NCBI GenBank assembly: GCA_963576475.1
Contig: OY754982.1
Span: 5,353,201-5,417,200, forward strand
Length of the DNA: 64,000 nucleotides
Reading direction: 5' to 3'
Source of the DNA: Molanna angustata
Lineage: Eukaryota > Arthropoda > Insecta > Trichoptera > Molannidae
The notes beneath the pieces were generated by a model that was not told the DNA's origin, did no database searches, and saw only the letters and a program-made list of their open reading frames with translations. The position numbers and the translations under genes were made by a program. This document shows, one piece after another, positions 32,240 through 42,749 of the stretch. The stretch's first letter is position 1; each line of letters opens with the position of its first letter.

Positions 32240-32890
32240 TTAAATTGGATTTTCGATTCGATTCTGACGTCACTACGATTTCATTCGTGGCCTACGATAG
32301 ATCAGGCCTGCGCGCGAACCCAAAATGCCGTTGGATAATTTCGAACTTAGTGCTGTTACCTGCTTCAACAACACGTAGTTCACTATAGTTCAGTATTGAA
32401 ATAGTTTCAAACGTGTAACGTTTCTCCGCGTTGTTAATTATATTTTGAAGTGTTTTGTTAATTATATTTTGAAGTGCTATATCCGTGTTGTTAATTATAT
32501 TTTGAAGTGCTATATCATATGTTAATGTGTATAGTATATATTTTAAAAATATCTACCAGGTTTCTTTGCTATTTCTTCCCGAATCGTACCTAAGTAGCGG
32601 AATGAAATATAAAACATGTTTCATTGTATCACTTAGTACATACTAAAATAATACTAAATTTAATAAAAGAGTATTATTAATACATATTAAAAAAATAATA
32701 TTAACAATGGATCAACAATAAGGTAAACGTATATCTTTCGATGTATTTCCATAGTTATACTAAGTGCTACCCATGAAACGACAGCACTAAGTTCGATGTC
32801 GGTAAAAAGCGCGCGCAGGCCTGTATATCGTAGGCCACGGATTTCATTCGTCAAAACTTTATTCACGGTCGGGAAAATTGAGATTTTTAA
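32240..32890. mobile_element. Inverted-repeat element with GC-rich arms
   Basis: The left arm, about 32,279-32,356, contains TTTCATTCGTGGCCTACGAT, CAGGCCTGCGCGCG and TCGAACTTAGTGCTGT. All three recur inverted and in mirror order at 32,781-32,850. The arms differ by small indels, so the element is not recent. The interior includes three copies of TTAATTATATTTTGAAGTG near 32,440-32,510. The outer limits and target duplication are not resolved. Confidence 0.65.
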
Positions 32891-33006
32891 ACTTTGTTTT
32901 TGATACAATATAAATAAATGCATTGAGATATTGTTAACCTTTTTAGAAAAAAAACTTTGGTCTGTTATATCGTTTATAATTGCATAATATTAGTACATGT
33001 CCGAAG

Positions 33007-33180
33007 TCGGCCTTCGTGGCTTGTTAGTTAGACATCTGACTCCTGAGCAAAAGATCCCGGAATCTATTCCCGATGGAGACACATTTTTTAATTGTGCTTT
33101 CAGTCTGGACCTGTTAGTCCATTAATATTGTATATCCAGAATGTGGCAACATGTTGCAACAGAATGTGGCAACAACAAAA
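33007..33180 (+). mobile_element. SINE family A, copy 4 (5' part)
   Basis: Starts TCGGCCTTCGTGGCTTG and runs through CCCGATGGAGACAC to CAGAATGTGGCAAC, with a local partial duplication of the last block. The missing 3' part resumes at 33,523-33,575 (ATTGGATGC...TTAGTTGCCCGAGG), so the SINE is split by the family C insertion. Confidence 0.82.
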
Positions 33181-33184
33181 AAAA

Positions 33185-33515
33185 ATGGCTGATTTCTTCG
33201 GGCAGGCTCTATGCTGAGGGGATTGTCCACCCTTAACATCTGACTTATTTACTTTTACTTTTATTTCCTCTATTTAATTTCTTTTATTTTATCTAAAACT
33301 TTACTTCTTAACCTTGTGTAATCTTTTTTTAACTACTTGAATATAACATTTGTGCACCTTATATATTATGTGTCCTCTATGTGTAAATAATTAGTATACC
33401 CTATTGTATAAAAGTAACAGCCCCAGAACAGATTTTGCCTAGTGGGGCGTTCTTACTTAACTCAAATATGTACAAATATTTGTGTATTAACAATAAATAA
33501 ATAAAAATGAATAAA
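33185..33515 (+). mobile_element. LINE-like 3' end, family C copy 2
   Basis: Longer than copy 1. Shared blocks are TTTACTTCTTAA, CCCTATTGTATAAAAGTAAC, TAGTGGGGCGTTCTTACTTA and the tail AACAATAAATAAATAAA. Its upstream part (CTATGCTGAGGGGATTGTCC) is not present in copy 1. It lies inside SINE A copy 4. Confidence 0.7.
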
Positions 33516-33993
33516 TGTAATTGGATGCTTGTTTAATTATTATTTGGAATTGTGCCTGTTAGTTGCCCGAGGTTAAAAAAAAATATTATTAAAAAATAGC
33601 ATTTGAATAGGAAAATTGAATTATCGACTCCATATTGATATCGTATATGTTTCTATAGACAAGTATGTTTATTTTAATATGTTATAGTAGAATGTGTTGA
33701 AAAAAGAATGTGCACTTTCTATATAGTCTCTAGTCTGGTCACAACCCTCTCGTTATATCTTAAAGGATTAGCTGTTAAAAATAAAATAAGTATGTATTTT
33801 ATATATAATAAAAATGGTTGGAATCAGTCTAGTTATAAATTAATTGCTATAGATGTCAGTAATAATGCTCTTGTAGTAGAATCTGGTAACCATGACAACG
33901 AAATCACGCGTTACATTCATTTTGCTATACAATGCAGTTATTCCCAAATATTATGTGTTGTTCAGTCGTGTCTTATGGCCAGTTTCATAAAAA

Positions 33994-34116
33994 TTAAAGA
34001 AGACTTTATGTCGACTTTAAAATAAATTGCGCTTCATAACAATAAAATGTCACTTAAAGTTCACTTTAATTTAAAGTCCAGTGTATACGTACTTTAGTCA
34101 CTAAAGTCTTCTTTAA
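33994..34116. repeat. Short 15-bp perfect inverted repeat element
   Basis: TTAAAGAAGACTTTA at 33,994-34,008 and TAAAGTCTTCTTTAA at 34,102-34,116 are exact complements. The 93-bp interior is rich in ACTTTAA/TTAAAGT. MITE-like, but no target duplication was seen. Confidence 0.6.
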
Positions 34117-34311
34117 GAGCAGTTCATTTTTTTGCCACCAGAGTGTGCTGCAATATGACATAATGTTCAAGTCAGTTCTTGTTGATGTCAATATTGTCAA
34201 TTGAATGTTGACGATCATGTGCATACGTATTACTTACTAATATTCAATAGTTTTGTTATTATTTAAAAATTTTTTTTTAAATAACATAAAAAAACTAGCG
34301 GACCCGACAGA

Positions 34312-34314
<3 letters not shown>

Positions 34315-34362
<48 letters not shown>

Positions 34363-34412
34363 CCCTCCCATACTCCCCCCCCCCTCCCTCCCCCCATCCC
34401 TCCCTCCCCCCC
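34315..34412. repeat. (TC)n microsatellite and C-rich tract
   Basis: About 22 TC repeats followed by CCCCTCCC-type sequence with a run of about 13 C. The open frame across it is low complexity. Confidence 0.95.
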
Positions 34413-34553
34413 TCTTCGTTAGATGTAAAACTATATAACACATCAAGAATATTGTTAAATATGATTACAACACATTAACTGTTTTAGATTTCGAATATTT
34501 TTATTATTGCATATGCGCAAACATTGGATTTTTTTCCCTGTCGGGAGTCAAAG

Positions 34554-35212
34554 ATATTTTTTAACAGATTTTTAATTATCTCAATAGAGACGAAGTTGGA
34601 ATATTTATTGTAGGAGAACCGGGAAATCAAGGCACCTACAGGGCTTACGACCTGTCATCGGCTGGTTTACGTGATCACTTTATGCGCTTGCGCAACGTTC
34701 ACCAATTATGCCTTTTAATGAGATCCCTATCAATTCAATGATTACTTACACATTGGTACAAGTAGGTAAATAAGACAAAAATGACCTTATAAGTCTGGCG
34801 CAATTCAGGGGTGACTTCTATGCGAAAAATGCATTGTCACCTCAGATATAAGAATTGTAGCTTTCATTATTTACAAAAATCAATTCTCTCAATAGATGGC
34901 GTTCCAACAAAATAAATAAAAATAATAAGATTGTTGTTCATAATTTCACCCATAGATGGCTGTAGTAAAAATTCCTTATTTTCAAGCGAAAAGAATTTCA
35001 GTATTACAATATATAGAACTTTCAAAATTGAATTGATAGGGATCTCATTAAAAGGCATAATTGGTGAACGTTGCGCAAGCGCATAAAGTGATCACGTAAA
35101 CCAGCCGATGACAGGTCGTAAGCCCTGTAGGTGCCTTGATTTCCCGGTTCTCCTACAATAAATATTCCAACTTCGTCTCTATTGAGATAATTAAAAATCT
35201 GTTAAAAAATAT
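34554..35212. mobile_element. Foldback-like element with perfect 186-bp inverted arms (family K, copy 5)
   Basis: 34,554-34,739 and 35,027-35,212 are exact reverse complements over 186 bp by my reading, beginning ATATTTTTTAACAGATTTTT and containing CAATAGAGACGAAGTTGG, CACCTACAGGGCTTACGACC and TGATCACTTTATGCGCTTGC. The 287-bp interior has no coding potential but shares short blocks with copy 4. Other copies in the window hold only single-arm fragments. No target duplication is evident. Either it is a foldback/MITE with long TIRs or a recent inverted duplication of a single-arm repeat. Confidence 0.85.
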
Positions 35213-35739
35213 GTTTTAGATTTATAAATGTGCGTCTTGATTGAAGATAAAGTTATAAATCATATTTTCGCATACGTTTTTCATACTTCGCTCTTGTCAA
35301 GTCGTACAAACTATATGGCGGGACAAACCCCATCGCTTTTACTTCAGTACTACATGTGGAGTAAAACTCGCTAAAAATACTCGGTGCCTGTGCGGCCTTA
35401 ACAAGAAAACAAATTAATTCGATTTAAAATTATGTTTCAACTTCAAATTATTCTTCGTACAATCAAATCTTTGTTCGAAAACCAATCGGTTGAAAATCAT
35501 GATAATGAAATAATTAGGTACAGTGTGATCTCTTTTTGTAGTAAAATATATAGAGTTATCTCTACAACTAGGTACTGTCTCAATTAAAAACTACACTATA
35601 TACATATCTTATTTTTTGACATTGTGTGTCGTTTTGTTTTAATATTTTATTTACAAATCTTGATCACATACCATTGGCTTAAATTAGAAAAAAAAAATTA
35701 TTTATTAATTTGATAACACAATATACAATGAATATTGCA
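35213..35739. other. Unassigned DNA
   Basis: No gene and no repeat match noticed. Confidence 0.45.
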
Positions 35740-36805
35740 ATGACAACAAATTATCTCTGAATATTAAAAAATGTCACAAAATCACTTTCTCTAGAAATAA
35801 AAAAAAACATATCATCAATTTCCCTTATATACACAACAGTATTCTTGAGACTGTATCATCGGTTCGAGACCTCGGAGTTGTTTTGGACAGTATGTTCACT
35901 CTCGAAAAACATATCGACACAATAATTGACAAAGCCTATAAAACCATCGGTTTTATTCTCCGCATCTCAAAACCATTCAACGCTAAAATCTTAAAAATTC
36001 TTTATTTTTCATATGTGCGTAATATTTTGGAATTTGCATCTCCCATCTGGTCACCCGTGTTTCAAGTACACAAAGCACGCATAGAAAGAATCCAACATAT
36101 ATTTATAAAACACTTGAATCGCAGAGAACACACAGAATTTTCCACTTATAGGGATGCAACATTGTATCACAAAATCCTTACGTTGGAACAGAGACGATCC
36201 TTGATTGGTATGAAAACATTGTATAACATCATACACAATGCAATTGACTGTCCTGAAATTACGGAACTTCTCTCCTTCAACACACGTCCCATCGCGTCGT
36301 ACACGAAGCCCACTTTTATTTCACATACCGCACCGTAATAATACTTACACGAAAAACGCACCCCTCATATGCATGATGAACACTTATAATCACGAACATC
36401 TGGATGTCGATATTTTTCTTTTAGGACCTAACTCATTTTCTACTGCCATCAGTTCAAGTTATAATGATTGAATTTTACTGGATGATTGTAGTATCAAGAT
36501 TGAATGGAGTAAACTATGTGTGCTTGCAGGTACCTATACATTCTCTCTTACACTAACATATATAGACACACTCACACACATATACACACCCTTACACTCA
36601 TACGTACACACATACATTCACTCATGCACTATCATTCAGATATAAATGTTTTTCATATGTAGCTTTAAGTATGTAAGCACAGCAGTCAGAATTTATTGTT
36701 AATAATGTGGAAATTTGTTATTGGTTTTTATACTAATGCATCTGTATAAAAAATGTTATTATACTGTAAATTTCCCGGAAGTAAAAATAAAATAAAAATA
36801 TAAGT
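35740..36805 (+). pseudogene. 5'-truncated LINE: RT thumb region and 3' UTR
   Basis: The frame at about 35,745-36,338 reads through NDNKLSLNIKKCHKITFSR, then VRDLGVVLDSMFTLEKHID, LYFSYVRNILEFASPIWSP and ARIERIQHIFIKHLNRREH. This is the region just after the YADD active site in Jockey/CR1-type LINEs. A frameshift near 36,330 moves the end into a second frame (NAPLICMMNTYN, DIFLLGPNSFSTAI). The 3' UTR includes a CA/TA-rich stretch and ends with AATGTGGAAATTTGTTATTGG-like sequence, then TTTCCCGGAAGTAAAAA and an AAAATA tail. That end resembles the tail of SINE family A. The endonuclease and active site are absent. Confidence 0.82.
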
Positions 36806-37533
36806 TACATACAATTTATTTCTATACTTTGATTTCTTTGTTTTTTTGGTTCCTGTTATATCTATTTTTCTTAGTAATTTTTATTCTGATATTGATAATT
36901 ACTTACATCGTTTTATAATATTGTTTTTATTTATATTTTGTTATTCTTTTTTTTATTTTTTCTGAATTGTATTATACCTGTTTTTATTTTCTTTTTTATA
37001 CTTTTACTCGAATTTGTGTGATTGATGTTTTTTAACGAACATATTTTTTTGTTTTTTTTTTATTGTAAATAAATAATTTGATCTTCACTGGTTTAACAGC
37101 GCCTCTCAGTCGGAGTTCTGATGAGTCATTGGTCTGGTCCATGACTGGAAACGTGAGGTGGGGAGATCAGACTACAAACTTAAGAATGGGACAAAATATC
37201 TTCCATCCCCTTCTCGTTTCACAGTAAACGCGTGACTCATGTAATATTTACATTCATCAATACTATTTTCATCGCTGTTTATTTTGATAATAAACACTTC
37301 ATTGCACCCTGCAGGTGGTGAATTTATTGCCATTTGGCAATTTCTTCCATCTAACCAGCACATTCAGCCTAGAGAAGCAAGAATTGCGATATATTTATTT
37401 TAATTCATTCTTGATTTCCTATTTTTTTGGTTTTTAGTAAAGTCGTATACTAATTAATATATATTCACGTGCATTCCTTGAACAATAAATCAACAAATTT
37501 TTTTTAAGGCTTTTGGCTTGGGTCGTGTCGACT
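36806..37533. other. Mostly unassigned DNA with a LINE 3'-UTR-like block
   Basis: 37,300-37,375 carries the hairpin ATTGCCATTTGGCAAT (37,326-37,341) next to TTTCTTCCATCTAACCAGC. In reverse complement this matches the GGTTAG(T/A)TGGAAGAAAT block of SINE B and of 17,470. The rest is T-rich and unassigned. Confidence 0.45.
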
Positions 37534-39020
37534 CTTATATCTATAGTGTAAATATCTCACTTATATCTATAGTGTAAATATCTCACTTATATCTATAGTG
37601 TAAATATCTCACTTATATCTATAGTGTAAATATCTCACTTATATCTATAGTGTAAATATCTCACTTATATCTATAGTGTAAATATCTCACTTATATCTAT
37701 AGTGTAAATATCTCACTTATATCCATAGTGTAAATATCTCACTTATATCTATAGTGTAAATATCTCACTTATATCTATAGTGTAAATATCTCACTTATAT
37801 CTATAGTGTAAATATCTCACTTATATCTATAGTGTAAATATCTCACTTATATCTATAGTGTAAATATCTCACTTATATCTATAGTGTAAATATCTCACTT
37901 ATATCCATAGTGTAAATATCTCACTTATATCTATAGTGTAAATATCTCACTTATATCTATAGTGTAAATATCTCACTTATATCTATAGTGTAAATATCTC
38001 ACTTATATCTATAGTGTAAATATCTCACTTATATCTATAGTGTAAATATCTCACTTATATCTATAGTGTAAATATCTCACTTATATCCATAGTGTAAATA
38101 TCTCACTTATATCTATAGTGTAAATATCTCACTTATATCTATAGTGTAAATATCTCACTTATATCTATAGTGTAAATATCTCACTTATATCTATAGTGTA
38201 AATATCTCACTTATATCTATAGTGTAAATATCTCACTTATATCTATAGTGTAAATATCTCACTTATATCTATAGTGTAAATATCTCACTTATATCTATAG
38301 TGTAAATATCTCACTTATATCTATAGTGTAAATATCTCACTTATATCTATAGTGTAAATATCTCACTTATATCTATAGTGTAAATATCTCACTTATATCT
38401 ATAGTGTAAATATCTCACTTATATCTATAGTGTAAATATCTCACTTATATCTATAGTGTAAATATCTCACTTATATCCATAGTGTAAATATCTCACTTAT
38501 ATCTATAGTGTAAATATCTCACTTATATCTATAGTGTAAATATCTCACTTATATCTATAGTGTAAATATCTCACTTATATCTATAGTGTAAATATCTCAC
38601 TTATATCTATAGTGTAAATATCTCACTTATATCTATAGTGTAAATATCTCACTTATATCTATAGTGTAAATATCTCACTTATATCTATAGTGTAAATATC
38701 TTACTTATATCTATAGTGTAAATATCTCACTTATATCTATAGTGTAAATATCTCACTTATATCTATAGTGTAAATATCTCACTTATATCTATAGTGTAAA
38801 TATCTCACTTATATCTATAGTGTAAATATCTCACTTATATCTATAGTGTAAATATCTCACTTATATCTATAGTGTAAATATCTCACTTATATCTATAGTG
38901 TAAATATCCCACTTATATCGATAGTGTTAATATCTCACATATATCTATAGTGTAAATATCTCACATATATCTATAGTGTAAATATCTCACTTATATCTAT
39001 AGTGTAAATATCTCACATAT
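37534..39020. repeat. 26-bp satellite array, about 57 copies
   Basis: The unit is CTTATATCTATAGTGTAAAT plus ATCTCA. Copies are almost identical. A marker variant ATCCATAG occurs at 37,721, 37,903, 38,085 and 38,475, that is 7, 7 and 15 units apart, so 182-bp blocks were duplicated. The most diverged units lie at the right edge (about 38,905-39,015). No coding. Confidence 0.98.
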
Positions 39021-39084
39021 TTTTACTTTCAATAATTATTAATTTATTTTATTATTTAATATGCCTACTTATTCAATTTTATAA

Positions 39085-39375
39085 ATGGAAGCGGTGATAG
39101 GCCAGCGGTACGGTCATCGCCTCACATGCGTGAGGTCGACGGTTCGAATCCGGTCGGGGCACACACTTCTGGATTTTTAAAAAAATCTATGTGCGGATTT
39201 ATATCACTAGCCATGTGAAGCCATGTTCCAATTCGTCTGGTTCCCCTTTCTAAGGGTTACGAAGGTCAGATGGCAGTCGCTTCTATGTAATAACCAGACT
39301 CGCCAATTCCAGGATCATGGTCAAAGCGTACCCCGATAGATACGGGACATAAGGATCCAATTTTATAAATAAAAT
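39085..39375 (+). mobile_element. tRNA-derived SINE family D (lepidopteran-type tail)
   Basis: The head contains CCAGCGGTACGGTCATCGCC, an anticodon-like arm CCTCA-CATGCG-TGAGG and the B box GGTTCGAATCC. The body has GGTCAGATGGCAGTCGCTTC and AACCAGACTCGCCAATTCC, then CAAAGCGTACCCCGA, a 3' module that I recall from lepidopteran SINEs. It ends in TTTTATAAATAAAATAAAA. Only one copy is in the window. Confidence 0.75.
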
Positions 39376-39417
39376 AAAACAGTGTAAGTAATTTGATAAA
39401 AAAATCAATTATACCAT

Positions 39418-39625
39418 CGCGGCATATCCCACAGTGTGGGGTAACCAGCGACAGGTGTGCGGGTGTTTATGACCTTATAAAAGGAGATACGACACATGCG
39501 TGTATATACACACCCACACACACACACTCACACACCAGTCTCGTCTGAACTATGTGAGATGTTATTGTTGCGTCTTGTATTTTCGATAACCCGGCACGGG
39601 ACACCCTCGAACAATGATAATATAA
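39418..39625 (-). repeat. Dispersed repeat family H, copy 4
   Basis: Reverse orientation. On the plus strand it starts CGGCATATCCCACAGTGTGG, passes through an ACACAC run and CCAGTCTCGTCTGAACTATG, then CTTGTATTTTCGATAACCCG and ends GAACAATGATAATATAAAA. It has a deletion between the GTCTCGTCT and CTATGTGAGATG blocks relative to copy 5. Confidence 0.7.
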
Positions 39626-40200
39626 AAGAGTGGAAGCACTATTCTAAGACGGTGCCTCACAGCATTTAAGAAAATTGTGATAAAATCAATATGATATTGT
39701 TATGTAGTGTACTGTGTTGATATCTAATAATATAATGAAAGCATGTAAGGGGCAATGGACGCAGTCCATTGTGTACATTATATGAGCCTGTTGCTGGATC
39801 TGGGGGGTTGGGGGGAGTGTGCGTTAAAGCGACCCCCGGGGGGAAGAGGGGTTGATGGTCCAACAATTCACCATTCTCCTCCCTTTTATGGCTGCAATCT
39901 AATTGACTGCGACATATAAAAATATACTTCTATAAAACAAAACCCTTGTACGACAAAATAATATACAGATCAATACACAATGAGGAAACTGTAAAAATAA
40001 TATTTTTTAAACAGTTGCCTGCTGATGGGGCGGTTCAGAAGACATCTATTCGACAGTCATCGGCAAATAACTTGAGTGTGTCACGTGGGATTTGAAATTT
40101 GTGTTTTTTTTGCTTGGTTGGTATATGTGCGAACGGGCCCCCATCCACGACAAACAATATTTATTTGCTGAAAACTATATAAGGATAGTGGTTTTCAATG
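39626..40200. other. Unassigned DNA
   Basis: Contains a GC-rich G/C-run region at 39,795-39,850. No gene or repeat match found. Confidence 0.4.
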
Positions 40201-40202
40201 TG

Positions 40203-40895
40203 TAACAATATGTGAACGTAGCAGAAGACGCTTCTGGAGAGACCACGTCGAACGCATGGACAACAATAGAATCGTCAAAATTGTTAAGACAGATATATCC
40301 AACAACAAAAGACTACGCGGAAGACCTGCGAAGAGATGGAAAGACAGTTGGACCTCCTCCTCCCAGGATAGTCCACCCTCACAAACAGGTCAAATGAACT
40401 AATAATACAAGAGATGGAAAGACAGTTGGACCTCCTCCTCCCAGGATAGTCCACCCTCACAAACAGGTCAAATGAACTAATAATACAAGAGATGGAAAGA
40501 CAGTTGGACCTCCTCCTCCCAGGATAGTCCACCCTCACAAACAGGTCAAATGAACTAATAATACAAGAGATGGAAAGACAGTTGGACCTCCTCCTCCCAT
40601 GATAGTCCACCCTCACAAACAGGTCAAATGAACTAATAATACAAGAGATGGAAAGACAGTTGGACCTCCTCCTCCCAGGATAGTCCACCCTCACAAACAG
40701 GTCAAATGAACTAATAATACAAGAGATGGAAAGACAGTTGGACCTCCTCCTCCCAGGATAGTCCACCCTCACAAACAGGTCAAATGAACTAATAATACAA
40801 GAGATGGAAAGACAGTTGGACCTCCTCCTCCCAGGATAGTCCACCCTCACAAACAGGTCAAATGACCTATGACACGATGAAGAAGAAGAAGATAT
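40203..40895 (+). pseudogene. LINE C-terminal tail with GAA-type 3' end
   Basis: The frame contains RRRFWRDHVERMDNNRI, then RLRGRPAKRWKDSWTSSSQD, the same ORF2 C-terminus as at 42.4 and 44.4 kb. The last codons and the start of the 3' UTR were amplified into seven 78-bp units. After the final unit the original end appears: ATGACCTATGACACGATG and AAGAAGAAGAAGA, a GAA-repeat tail. No polymerase domain remains. Confidence 0.82.
40332..40877 (+). repeat. 78-bp minisatellite made from a LINE 3' end (7 copies)
   Basis: Units start AGAGATGGAAAGACAGTTGG and end CAAATGAACTAATAATACA; starts are 78 bp apart from 40,332 to 40,800. One unit has CCCATGATAG in place of CCCAGGATAG. Because 78 is a multiple of three the opposite strand has a long open frame (40,284-40,925), which is not a gene. 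Confidence 0.95.
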
Positions 40896-41866
40896 TATTA
40901 GAATAAGTGTCAATCTCTTTACCACCTATCAACCCCTCTCTTCCCTTAATATTAATTCTAAATGTATTTAAAATTAAAATAACTATTTTTGGTTAAAATT
41001 GTTATATTATATTTCAATTAATCATATACTTTGCGAAAATTTCCAGCGACTTCAAATTTCACATGATTAAGATAAATTAATTTTTAATTAATTTCTTAAA
41101 ATGGGACATTAAGTTTTACTTTTTTCATTCAACGATTTTAAATTAAATTATTTCATTAAAATATACACAAGAAGCATTATTGATTATAAATGTATAAAAT
41201 GAAATAGTTTACTCTACAAAGAAACAATTTCGTATAATTATTAAGTACCTACCACTGTGTTAGTTGGACCGTGGCTAATGAAGTTGCTTTCATAGTTTTA
41301 ATCAAATTAAATATGCTTTTTGTTTCGTATTTAAGTTTCACTTTTAATTATTCGGTCCTATTGGTTATTCTAGTCCTTCTGCCGCCACAAGAATCCAATC
41401 AAGTTTTTGGGAGTATTTTTCTTAATTCTTTCATTAAATTTCGCGGTCTGTCTTCCTTCCCCTGCCTCCAACACACCTTCCGACCTTACTCACTTTTAAT
41501 TTAATCTACTGCTTCCTTTAAATCCTAGAGCATAACTCTGGCTAATTATGCCGAATATTCCGTTTCATCGTTTTCTGTTGAAGCCGGTGGTTTTATTGTT
41601 ACAACGTCATTCCGAAAATTCGAGATATAATTAGCGGATCTCCAGCTCCTAAAACCAGACTGTGATATTTTATTGGTATTTTATACAATTATAGGAGCTT
41701 TATCAGTTGCGAATAACCTGACTGAAGCTCTGATCTAATAAACAGAGGAAAATTTAGGGCATCCATGCAAAATTGGCTAAAAATGACAAGGAGAGAGAAG
41801 AAGGATAATTGTGACCCAGGCCCAACAAGAAAGAGACCTACCACAGTTTTTTTTTCATTATATTTA
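40896..41866. other. Unassigned DNA
   Basis: AT-rich, with a 77-codon frame at 41,271-41,504 that has no recognised domain. Confidence 0.45.
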
Positions 41867-42030
41867 GTGCCTTTTCACACGTCCCGGTAAAGGCCGGGCC
41901 GGCGCGCGGAGCCGGGTAAGCGCCGTGTAAATGGCAGCGAAGTGTATGGGCACGTATGGTAGCTTTCACACGCACCGGCATGCATGTCCATACAATTACC
42001 CGGCTCTTACCAGGACGTGTGAAAAGGCAC
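41867..42030. mobile_element. Compact palindromic MITE
   Basis: GTGCCTTTTCACACGTCC at the left is exactly inverted at the right end (GGACGTGTGAAAAGGCAC). Inside, GCCGGGTAA and TTACCCGGC form a second inverted pair. The element is about 164 bp and GC-rich compared with its surroundings. Flanks do not show an obvious target duplication. Confidence 0.8.
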
Positions 42031-42134
42031 GAAATGTGCTTAGCAAGAATTATAAATTCTGCGTCTCTTTTTAGTACTAAAAAGTTATTTTTCTTCCGTT
42101 TCTTCTAGTAAATTCATCGAGGGTCAATTCTAAT

Positions 42135-42749
42135 GATAAAAAGAGTGGGTTGTGGCCAGTACAAAACTCTCCACTACATACTTTCTTTCTAATTTAAATG
42201 TTGACAATCCCTTAATGCATTTTTACGAAAACATATGCGGTGGAGAGAAGAGCCGACACGACCAGAACCAAAAACCTCATACGAACATCGGAAATTAAGG
42301 TTTTAAGGGCTATCACAGAGAAGACGCTTAGGGACAGAATTCGCAATGACGACATTAGGCGAACCTGTGAGACCGAGGACATCATACGATAGAGTAGAGC
42401 TAGGAGAAGATTCTGGAGGGACCATGTTAACAGGATAGACTCATCTTGAATCCCATCCATAGCGGCAAACGAAATCCCACCAGGGCATCGCCTCCCCGGA
42501 AGACCACCGAAGAGGTGGAAGGATAGCTGGACCTCAGCTTCACAGGAATAGCTTTCTCGAAAAACAGATCTACGATCTAATATAAGAAGAAAAAAATGGA
42601 AGTTTGCACTCACTATATTGCCGTTGGGAAATTATATAAAAAAATGAAATCACGACTCCACTAGTCCATAGTATTGCAGGCGGAGAGTAAGTGTACAGTA
42701 ACTATGTAGTGCGGAGTTTGGTGTTGGGCACAACCCTCTCGTTTTATCG
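42135..42749. mobile_element. Inverted-repeat element family L, containing a LINE fragment
   Basis: The left arm GATAAAAAGAGTGGGTTGTG plus CTCCACTACATA pairs with the right arm read in reverse: GATAAAACGAGAGGGTTGTG plus CTCCGCACTACATAG. The arms are about 48 bp with mismatches. Between them lies the LINE remnant at 42,240-42,600, which probably inserted later. Single ends resembling the arm occur at about 18,249 and 33,735. Confidence 0.6.
42240..42600 (+). pseudogene. LINE C-terminal remnant (same family as 40.2 and 44.4 kb)
   Basis: The frame reads IKVLRAITEKTLRDRIRNDD, then RRFWRDHVNRIDSS, a stop, and LPGRPPKRWKDSWTSASQE with a stop. Two in-frame stops are visible before the final one, the first (TAG) where a Trp codon is expected. 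The 3' end has AATATAAGAAGAAAAAAATG. 5' truncated; no polymerase motifs. Confidence 0.85.

Larger units (their letters stand above)
33576..34553. other. Mostly unassigned DNA
   Basis: Contains a 105-codon frame at 33,708-34,025 without recognised domains, the 15-bp inverted repeat at 33,994-34,116 and the CT/C-rich tract at 34,315-34,412. Confidence 0.4.

Noticed and set aside
33708..34025. 105-codon frame
   Set aside because: No recognisable domain, AT-rich composition, and it overlaps a short inverted-repeat element.
39090..39165. A stand-alone tRNA gene
   Set aside because: The A and B boxes are followed by a SINE body and A-rich tail, and the acceptor stem does not pair.
40284..40925. 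213-codon minus frame with 26-residue repeats
   Set aside because: The antisense of the 78-bp minisatellite, whose period is divisible by three. No codon or homology evidence, and the sense strand is a LINE tail.
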